Source: G963665085 sp963665085 (lineage in GTDB: Bacteria > Bacteroidota > Bacteroidia > Bacteroidales > JAAAOM01). Taken from it: a stretch of 64,000 nucleotides of DNA. Made by a program: the position numbers and the translations under genes. The stretch lies in NCBI GenBank assembly GCA_963665085.2, contig CAXXXS010000001.1, positions 1,054,001 to 1,118,000 of the forward strand. The letters are read 5' to 3'. This document shows positions 53,999 to 61,104 of the stretch, piece by piece. The notes under the pieces were generated by a model, which saw only the letters and a program-made list of their open reading frames with translations, made no database searches and was not told the origin of the DNA. The first letter of the stretch is position 1; every line of letters begins with the position of its first letter.

Positions 53999-56446
53999 TT
54001 ATGATTCTCTATTCTTCTTTCCAAACGAAAATGACTTCTTAATTTTTTTTGATGGTTTTTCCTCATCATAATATCCTTCATAATAATCATTTCCATAACC
54101 ACTACTATACCCATAACCATATGAATAACCATAATTGTAGCCATATCCGTATCTGCCAGACATTTCAATATCATTAATAATAATATTCAGCTGTTTAACC
54201 TTTCCTTTTTCGACCACATCATTTGCAAGCTCTAAAACATCTTTTGAAGAATATTTTTGCCTCACAACAAATAAATTAGTATCTGCATATCTTGAAATAA
54301 ATAAAGAATCTGCAACAATGGCAAGAGGAGGTGTATCAATAATCACATAATCATATCTTTTACTTGCTTCTTCAAAGAAATTTTTCATTTCTTCCGTTTC
54401 AATTAATTCGGCAGGATTAGGAGGCACAGGGCCTGACACAGCAATATCAAGATTTTTTACTTCAATATTTTGAATAATCTCCTCACGAGTATGTTTACCA
54501 ATCAAATAAGTAGAAATACCTTTCTCGTTGGATAATCCAAGAGACTTATGAATTTTTGGTCTTCTTAAATCCAAACCCACTAAAAGAACTTTTTTATTCG
54601 AAACAGCCAAAATTATTGCCAGGTTAATAGAACAAAATGTTTTCCCTTCTCCACTTATGGTTGACGTAACCATAACAGAATGACTCTTGTTAACATGTTT
54701 TAAGTACTGCAAATTCGTTCGCAAAGCACGAAAATTCTCAGCAATCAATGATTTTGGATTTTCAAATGCTGGTATTGTTGAATCGCGATGACTATGATTA
54801 ATTGTTCCAATAATAGGAAGGTTTGTACGTTTATCAACATCGCTTTTATCAACTATTTTTGTGTTTAAAACCTCCAATATAACTAATACAGCTAAAGGAA
54901 GAAAAATACCAATAAACAAAGCTTTAGATCTATTACTATTGGGTTTTGGACTTATCTTATACGCATTTTGTAATCTTGCTAAATCCATTTGTTTGTTTGC
55001 AGCAACATTGGAAGCTTTTGCTATTCCGGCCTCGGCTCTTTTTTCCAATAAGAAAGTATATAAATTATCATTTAATTTATAACTCCTTTGTATATTAATG
55101 TATTCCCTTTCAATCTCTGGAATACCAATAATACTTTCCTGTAAAGAGGCAATTTTATCATCATGTTCTTTTATCTGATTTTGATTAAACGTCTTACTCT
55201 TTTTAATCAGTTCTCTGATAATTTCCTTGTTTTCAAGAAGTTCTTTACGAATTTCAACCCTATCAGGACTTTTCGGATTTACATAATTCCTAAGTATTTT
55301 CAAACGTAATATAACTTCATTAAATTCGGAAACTTTATTATTTAAAAATTCCAAATCTAAACCAGGGATAACAGGTAAAATTTCCAGTGAATCAATATTT
55401 AACTTTTCAACACTTTCAATCAAATAATTTAAATAATTCTCCTGTACAATTAACTGAGTTTTACTTTTCTGATAATCCTGAAGTTTTTCAGTATATTCTT
55501 CTGTTTGTTTACTAATATCTATTACATCATTTTTTTGGCGAAAATCTTGTAATTTCTTTTCCTCCTTTTTTAAAGTATCACCCATAGTATTTAACTGCTC
55601 CTCAATAAAATCAATGGCTTGTTCAGCTATCTTATTTTTCTCATCTAACTCCTCTCTGATATAAACTTCACTTAATTTATTTAAAAAATCAACCTCCTGT
55701 TTTTTGTTTGATCCATTTGTACGAAGAACAATCATTCTGGCGACCTTATTACTCTGCGTAATTGATAACTTATTACGGTATGTATTGGCTAATTGATTGA
55801 TATCATTGAAAATAAAATTAAATCGAGACTGTTTGGTATTTCCATTTCTATAAATTGATTCTTTTATTTCATCCCTGAATTCGATTGTAAAATGGAAATC
55901 ATTATGTTTAAATGGTTCTCCAAAAAAATGTTCCTCTTTAAAAGCATACTCGTTATCCATCTCAATAATAAATTTTTTATCATCAAGAATAGTAATATAA
56001 ACCGGATAATTTGTTCTATTTTTTTGGGATTCATCAGGTATTACTTTAAAGGGCCCCTCATCATAAATATTAGTTTCCATAATATCCCCAACAGCATTAT
56101 AGGAACAACGAAATTCAGGAAGTTCTTCAAGCGTTTGATGTGATAGCTGATAAGATTTGAGAACCTCTATTTCAGTTAAAATATCTGTCCTTTGTTGTCT
56201 TCTAAAAAACCCCAATTCTGCAATTAACCCTTCTATACCTTGGTATGCCTGCGAAGAACCAGATATTAACATCGTTGTATGTACAGAGTAAACAGGAGGT
56301 GTATATCTGTTTATCATCCAAGCTACAATCATACCTACTGAAAGAGATAACACAAACCAATACCAGTTTTTTAAAATACGGCGAATATATTTTTTAAAAT
56401 CGATTGCGTCTTGCTGGGGTAATCCACTAATATTGTATTCTGCCAT
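53999..56446 (-). CDS. wzc: polysaccharide chain-length/BY-kinase (Wzc-like)
   Basis: Inner-membrane polysaccharide co-polymerase fused to a tyrosine autokinase, 815 residues. Helix 1 is near 28-47 (WYWFVLSLSVGMIVAWMI). A Wzz domain with long coiled coils fills about 60-490, and helix 2 is near 510 (ALFIGIFLPLAVLVILEVL). The kinase has Walker A TSTISGEGKTFCSINLA near 595, Walker A' LLVGLDLRRPKIH, and Walker B YVIIDTPPLAIV. The tail ends with a tyrosine cluster (GYGYNYGYSYGYGYSSGYG, then YYEGYYDEE), the autophosphorylation site. It works with the Wza-like protein 14 bases upstream. Confidence 0.95.
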   Translation of the reverse strand: MAEYNISGLPQQDAIDFKKYIRRILKNWYWFVLSLSVGMIVAWMINRYTPPVYSVHTTMLISGSSQAYQGIEGLIAELGFFRRQQRTDILTEIEVLKSYQLSHQTLEELPEFRCSYNAVGDIMETNIYDEGPFKVIPDESQKNRTNYPVYITILDDKKFIIEMDNEYAFKEEHFFGEPFKHNDFHFTIEFRDEIKESIYRNGNTKQSRFNFIFNDINQLANTYRNKLSITQSNKVARMIVLRTNGSNKKQEVDFLNKLSEVYIREELDEKNKIAEQAIDFIEEQLNTMGDTLKKEEKKLQDFRQKNDVIDISKQTEEYTEKLQDYQKSKTQLIVQENYLNYLIESVEKLNIDSLEILPVIPGLDLEFLNNKVSEFNEVILRLKILRNYVNPKSPDRVEIRKELLENKEIIRELIKKSKTFNQNQIKEHDDKIASLQESIIGIPEIEREYINIQRSYKLNDNLYTFLLEKRAEAGIAKASNVAANKQMDLARLQNAYKISPKPNSNRSKALFIGIFLPLAVLVILEVLNTKIVDKSDVDKRTNLPIIGTINHSHRDSTIPAFENPKSLIAENFRALRTNLQYLKHVNKSHSVMVTSTISGEGKTFCSINLAIILAVSNKKVLLVGLDLRRPKIHKSLGLSNEKGISTYLIGKHTREEIIQNIEVKNLDIAVSGPVPPNPAELIETEEMKNFFEEASKRYDYVIIDTPPLAIVADSLFISRYADTNLFVVRQKYSSKDVLELANDVVEKGKVKQLNIIINDIEMSGRYGYGYNYGYSYGYGYSSGYGNDYYEGYYDEEKPSKKIKKSFSFGKKNRES

Positions 56447-56460
56447 TATATAAGCACTGT

Positions 56461-57255
56461 TTATTTTGTATTGTTTAAAGTAAATATTAAAAGTATGATG
56501 GATGCCAATGATGTAAATGTACTCAACACAGATAAAACATCACCAGACCGTATCTTAAATACCTTAACCTTCATTGGTTTAACATAAATAATATCATTAG
56601 GCATGACATAAAAATCCGGGCTACCCAAAATATCGTCCTGTGTTAAATCAACAGTATACGAGTAAATACCTTCGGGTTTTTGTCTCATAATAACAACCTG
56701 ATTACGTAATCCATAATCAGTAATGCCACCAGCCAAAGCAAGAGCATCAATAATATTCAATTCTTCACCATTAAAAGTATGTGTGCCTGTTGTCTTAATT
56801 TCTCCCAATGTGGTATAACTAAAACCCGGGGCTTTAACCTGCACATAGGCCTCTTTTAAGTATACTTTTACTTTTTCTTCAACTGTTTTCTTAACTTCAG
56901 GCAAAGTTAACCCCCCAACTTTAATATAACCCAGTACCGGCATTTCAATAAATCCAGAGTCTGAAACATAATACCCGTACATATACATATTTCCCCCACT
57001 CATCATAGAAGAATTCATACTATTGCTACCGGAAGAATTGATGTTATAAAACTGATCGGTTTCTTCGTTATTGGTTTTTATCCTGATGTATAAATTATCA
57101 TGTGGTTGTATAATATATTCCGTCTTCTGCTTTGCATACAAACTATCTCTCGGGCTTTTATCCACACCTTCAAGATAGGTCAAATTTTTATATGTGTTAC
57201 AGGAAGAAAAAAATAGTAGCCCAAAAAAAACAAGCCATCCAAGATTTCGAATCAT
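56461..57255 (-). CDS. wza: polysaccharide export outer-membrane lipoprotein (Wza-like)
   Basis: Outer-membrane export component of 264 residues. Signal peptide WLVFFGLLFFSSC with the lipobox cysteine followed by NTYKNLTYLEGV. The poly-export domain begins YIIQPHDNLYIRIK near 48. An SLBB-like domain starts near 155 (TTLGEIKTTGTHTFNGEELN and ALALAGGITDYG). A hydrophobic C-terminal helix (FTSLASIILLIFTLN) is unlike the amphipathic helix of E. coli Wza but usual in Bacteroidota members. The Wzc gene begins 14 bases downstream and CysC lies upstream. Confidence 0.93.
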   Translation of the reverse strand: MIRNLGWLVFFGLLFFSSCNTYKNLTYLEGVDKSPRDSLYAKQKTEYIIQPHDNLYIRIKTNNEETDQFYNINSSGSNSMNSSMMSGGNMYMYGYYVSDSGFIEMPVLGYIKVGGLTLPEVKKTVEEKVKVYLKEAYVQVKAPGFSYTTLGEIKTTGTHTFNGEELNIIDALALAGGITDYGLRNQVVIMRQKPEGIYSYTVDLTQDDILGSPDFYVMPNDIIYVKPMKVKVFKIRSGDVLSVLSTFTSLASIILLIFTLNNTK

Positions 57256-57281
57256 TCGGTTTTATAATATTAAATTACATA

Positions 57282-57887
57282 CTAACGTAAAGTTAATATA
57301 GGAATTAAATAATCAAGTGCTTTTTTTACACATTCTTCAGCATTTGAATTATCTGTTTTTAATTCCAACTCAAAATTTTTTGGAGGCACAAAAGGTGAAT
57401 CAATTCCGGTAAAATTTTTAATCTTACCTTCTCTGGCCTTTTTATAAAGCCCCTTTGTATCCCTTTCTTCACACGTTTCAAGAGAAGCATTAATGTATAC
57501 TTCTATTAGATCGGGTTTACCGATAATGCTTCTGGGAATATCCCTTAATTCTTTTGTTGGGGTAATAAAACTGTTTATTGTAATAATACCTGAATTAAGA
57601 TATAACTTAGAAACTTCTGCTATTCTTCGGATATTTTCTTGTCTACCCTCTTCCGTAAAATCAAGATTATTATTTATTCCTGAACGAATATTATCTCCAT
57701 CCAATATTTGACAGAAAAATCCCATCTTAAATAATTCTCTTTCTAAAATTTTTGAAATAGTTGTTTTTCCAGCTCCGGACAATCCAGTAAACCAAATAAC
57801 GCGTGAGTTTTGTTTTAAAAATTTTTCTTTAACACTCCTTGGTAGTATTCCCTCATCAGGAAAAATATTCTCTCTAACGTTCTCCAT
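57282..57887 (-). CDS. cysC: adenylylsulfate (APS) kinase
   Basis: Phosphorylates APS to PAPS, the sulfate donor. 201 residues, full length. The P-loop is in IWFTGLSGAGKTTISKILER-like WFTGLSGAGKTTISKILE near 33; LDGDNIRSG near 60, the gap segment NIRRIAEVSKLYLNSGIITI near 85, and EVYINASLETCEERDTKGLY near 130 are family signatures. No ATP sulfurylase (CysDN or Sat) is in the window, so APS must come from elsewhere. Its position at the head of the locus, with two sulfotransferase genes downstream, points to sulfated polysaccharide rather than cysteine synthesis. Confidence 0.94.
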   Translation of the reverse strand: MENVRENIFPDEGILPRSVKEKFLKQNSRVIWFTGLSGAGKTTISKILERELFKMGFFCQILDGDNIRSGINNNLDFTEEGRQENIRRIAEVSKLYLNSGIITINSFITPTKELRDIPRSIIGKPDLIEVYINASLETCEERDTKGLYKKAREGKIKNFTGIDSPFVPPKNFELELKTDNSNAEECVKKALDYLIPILTLR

Positions 57888-58208
57888 TAATTAATCTAAT
57901 CGTTTTCAAATTATAAAAATGAGCATAAAAATAAACGTTTTTTAAAATAACTAAATGATTCAACGCTTATCTTTTGTAATCACAGATGTTGAAATTATAT
58001 AAATTTATTGATCCAAACTATATATTACAGTTTTCTTTTTCTAATTCTTATCTGTCTCGATAAAGAAATGCAATTAAGAATTTAACCGCGAAGAACACGA
58101 AGAAACGCTAAGCTAAAAATTATTAAGACCTTACTCAGTGCCTATCTATATCGTAATTCTAAAGAGTTATAAAACAGATTTATAGAAGAATTTTTTGCGT
58201 TTGAGTAT
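57888..58208. other. gap before cysC with a dispersed repeat
   Basis: No gene supported. It holds the third copy of the CGCGAAGA-type repeat (58084-58115) and a near-consensus CAAATTATA at 57907-57915 whose reverse TATAATTTG has one extra base for a -7 element. It probably carries the start of the polysaccharide locus transcript. Confidence 0.5.
58084..58115 (+). repeat. dispersed repeat, copy 3
   Basis: ACCGCGAAGAACACGAAGAA then ACGCTAAGC, matching copies at 17308 and 17474 at the far end of the locus. Confidence 0.7.
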
Positions 58209-59219
58209 TTATCGATAGACCGGGCAGAGAAATTTTTCTCTACAAATCTTATATCCAATCATAAATTCATGGCTCCCAAAATTATAGCGCTGGATATTTG
58301 TTAATCCGATATCAAAACCGTAGGCAAATGAAAACGAATTGTAATTCAACCCGATATATGTTAATATTGAATTGGGAGTTCCCGGTAAATTATTTAAGAC
58401 ATGTCGATAAGAAATCTGTACCCAATAATCATTTCGATAAATAAATTTTGTATTAAAATCAATCTGTTTCTCCTGTTGGTTATTCATTTTAAATAATAGA
58501 GATGGTAAATACATCATCTTTCCCCTGGAATTTCCTGCCAGAAATCCAGTATGAAAAAAATAACCTGTTTGATTTTTGTAAGTATTAAAAGCTGATGTTG
58601 TTGGTAACAATTGCACAGCTGATAATCCTGCAAAAAAATTGTCGTTGTACAGAAAAATACCTGTATTTGCATTTGGGACTATCTCTCTTTCTATTGAATA
58701 GGTAACAATGGGATCATAAACCGGAGAAAAATCCCTCTCGTCAATAGTTATTTGATTGACACTAGCCAAAAGTCCCATTCCCAGTTTTATATCATGCTCC
58801 CTACTTACAAAAAAATGGAATGAATATCCAAAATTTAATCCCAACTGCTTATTTGCTCCATTTGCATCGTAATAAATATGTGTCCCCAATCCATGCCATC
58901 TGGTTTTTTCATTTTTAATCGTTGTTTCGGCACAAAACAATTGGGTATTGGGAGCATTCTTTATTCCCAACCACTGATGCCTGTCGCATAATTTAAAAAC
59001 AGAACAATCTCCACTACCAATCACCGCCGGATTTATTACTGCAGGATGTAAAATATATTTTTGATAGACCGGGAATTCTTGTGAAAATACATTTTGATAA
59101 AAAATAATTGAAACGATAAATAATACTCCAATTTTTACTAAAGACACTTTATACTTATGCCTAATCCCAAATTTCTGTCCCCCAAATATTTTTTTATTGA
59201 AGATAGTATTGGTAATCAT
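58209..59219 (-). CDS. PorP/SprF-family type IX secretion membrane protein
   Basis: Outer-membrane barrel of the PorP/SprF family, about 336 residues, which serves T9SS cargo anchoring or export. ATG 59219 chosen. The signal segment VKIGVLFIVSIIFYQNVFSQ is followed by EFPVYQKYILHPAVINPAVIG, the usual N-terminus. KLCDRHQWLGIKNAPNTQLF and HGLGTHIYYDANGANKQLG follow, with later strands such as NTGIFLYNDNFFAGLSAVQL. Its stop and the CHU_C protein gene upstream are 7 bases apart; such pairs are common, and the barrel may secrete or anchor its neighbour. Confidence 0.93.
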   Translation of the reverse strand: MITNTIFNKKIFGGQKFGIRHKYKVSLVKIGVLFIVSIIFYQNVFSQEFPVYQKYILHPAVINPAVIGSGDCSVFKLCDRHQWLGIKNAPNTQLFCAETTIKNEKTRWHGLGTHIYYDANGANKQLGLNFGYSFHFFVSREHDIKLGMGLLASVNQITIDERDFSPVYDPIVTYSIEREIVPNANTGIFLYNDNFFAGLSAVQLLPTTSAFNTYKNQTGYFFHTGFLAGNSRGKMMYLPSLLFKMNNQQEKQIDFNTKFIYRNDYWVQISYRHVLNNLPGTPNSILTYIGLNYNSFSFAYGFDIGLTNIQRYNFGSHEFMIGYKICREKFLCPVYR

Positions 59220-59225
59220 CAATCT

Positions 59226-60938
59226 TTATCTTTTTATGGTTACAGAACCTTTAAAAGGTTTGGAAGATGAATCTGTTTCGATAATATACCAATAGGTATC
59301 TGCACTGGCTGGTTCCCCGTTAGTTGTTCCATCCCAGGGGCCCTCCCCATAACGGAATGATGCTACGGAATTTCCAAATCTGTCAAATACCTGGATGAAT
59401 GCTTCCGGTGCTGATCTGAGAAAAGGGATTTCCCAGGTATCATTATAACCATCACCATTGGGAGTAAAAAAATTAGGGACTCCAATATCAAGAATAACCT
59501 CAATCTCATCTTCTGCCGTACAACCAAATTCATTGGTTACCCTTAACGTATAAATTCCAGCTTTATCTACTGAGATAGTTTGTGAAGATCCCCCGGTAGA
59601 CCATTCATATTCTGTATAATCATCTTCAGGGCCAATCTCAATGGAAGTGCCTGGTGTTAAAGATGTATCATTCCCCAGTTCCAGCTGGGGGGCTTCCAAT
59701 ACTACGATATCACGACAGTAATTTTCCTGATCTGCAGTGCTTTCATCAATCACCAATGAGATGTTATAAATTCCGGGTTGGTTATAGATAACTGTAGGAG
59801 GATCTTTTTCTGTTGAAGATGCAGGGATGGCATTGTCACAACCCGGAAAATAAAGCTGAGTTATTGTTGAATTATCGATGTTGGCAACAAAAGTATATAA
59901 TGTATCGCCAACACGAAAAACATCGGATATTCCATGCGGATTATAAAGATTACTATTCTGTCCCAATGAAATAAACTCCGGCTCTGATTCAATACCCTGA
60001 TCAAATTCCATCCTGATAATATCACCAAAACGATTCAGGACAAAACCATAAATCCGCTCACAATCCCGTATGATAGTCATATCAAAAGGATAGGACAAAT
60101 AGTCCGGATTACCAATGTCGGTTCCGGTTGGTGTCCCCGTTATTGAAGCTCCAAAATCAAGACGTGTAATATGATCCCCTTCATAATTGGAAACAAAAAT
60201 GTACCAATTACCATTATACTTTATAGGAAAAATACCTGTTGGCCTTTCTAATCCACCAATATTTCCCAGATTTGTATCGGTTGGTGTATTTTCAATATTA
60301 GTCCCAAAATCGAATCGTGTAATAGAATTTGTGTTCAGATTAACTGTAAATCCATACCAGTTGCCACTTTCACTGACAATAAACAAATCAGCAGGATAAT
60401 CCAGAGACGCAATGTTTTGAAAAACATGTGCTGTTGGATTATTTGAAAGTGTTGATCCAAAATCCAACCTGACAAGCCTCGATTCATCGCGTTGACCTCC
60501 AACAATAAATGCATACCAGTTATCATCATCATTTACAATTTGAATTCCCTGTACATGTTGTGGGATCATCCCTCCAAAATTTCCCAGATTTTGTGATGAA
60601 GGATCGGATAAAAAATTTTCTCCATACGAATAGCGGGTAATTGTTGCAGAATTATGATTGGTAATCAAAGCAAAATACCCGGTTCCGTCATCAGCAAAAT
60701 CAATAAAAGCCGGTCCATCTAATGTTCCCTGATTTCCCAGGTTTTCAGCTTCAGGATTGTAGGCCAGATTCCCTGAACAAAAATTCCAGTAATAAGTATT
60801 CGCTTCCCTTGATTGATTTTCTATCACCACCGAATCATCAATACAGACAGTATCGGGGACTAAAAATAAAGCTTGTCCGAAGCTTTGTTCTAATGAAATT
60901 AATATAAGTAAGAATATAAAAAGTTTATTTCTGAGCAT
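59226..60938 (-). CDS. beta-propeller/CHU_C-type secreted protein
   Basis: Secreted protein of 570 residues ending in the gliding-motility-associated C-terminal (CHU_C, type B) domain. The signal peptide is LFIFLLILISLEQSFGQ. From about 60 to 370 a repeated strand pattern appears with N-L-G-N and N-W-Y-x-F (for example NLGNFGGM, NNWYAFIV-like DDNWYAFIVG, GNWYGFTVN, GNWYIFVSN), which looks like propeller blades. A PKD-like portion (IYNISLVIDESTADQ) follows, then a domain near 430-480. The ending is DIGVPNFFTPNGDGYNDTWE near 490. The PorP-like protein next to it should act in its secretion. Confidence 0.92.
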   Translation of the reverse strand: MLRNKLFIFLLILISLEQSFGQALFLVPDTVCIDDSVVIENQSREANTYYWNFCSGNLAYNPEAENLGNQGTLDGPAFIDFADDGTGYFALITNHNSATITRYSYGENFLSDPSSQNLGNFGGMIPQHVQGIQIVNDDDNWYAFIVGGQRDESRLVRLDFGSTLSNNPTAHVFQNIASLDYPADLFIVSESGNWYGFTVNLNTNSITRFDFGTNIENTPTDTNLGNIGGLERPTGIFPIKYNGNWYIFVSNYEGDHITRLDFGASITGTPTGTDIGNPDYLSYPFDMTIIRDCERIYGFVLNRFGDIIRMEFDQGIESEPEFISLGQNSNLYNPHGISDVFRVGDTLYTFVANIDNSTITQLYFPGCDNAIPASSTEKDPPTVIYNQPGIYNISLVIDESTADQENYCRDIVVLEAPQLELGNDTSLTPGTSIEIGPEDDYTEYEWSTGGSSQTISVDKAGIYTLRVTNEFGCTAEDEIEVILDIGVPNFFTPNGDGYNDTWEIPFLRSAPEAFIQVFDRFGNSVASFRYGEGPWDGTTNGEPASADTYWYIIETDSSSKPFKGSVTIKR

Positions 60939-60985
60939 AACAGGGGTCGTTTACGAGAGTGTCTAAAAGAATCATTTGATTTTAA

Positions 60986-61050
60986 ACTCTGTCAGGTTCT
61001 TCGGACTCTGACAGGTTATAAATCAGTAGATTGCTGAAACCTGACAGAGT
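60986..61050 (-). terminator. inverted repeat between the CHU_C gene and the type A protein gene
   Basis: Thirteen bases, ACTCTGTCAGGTT at 60986-60998, pair perfectly with AACCTGACAGAGT at 61038-61050; a third related unit ACTCTGACAGGTT lies at 61005-61017. It follows the stop of the large gene (61105) on the minus strand and could end its transcription. The unit family is also seen near 24853. Confidence 0.45.
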
Positions 61051-61104
61051 CGATAGACCTGTTGGAGCTACTTTGTGGACATTCTCATTATCTTGAATGA
61101 ACAA

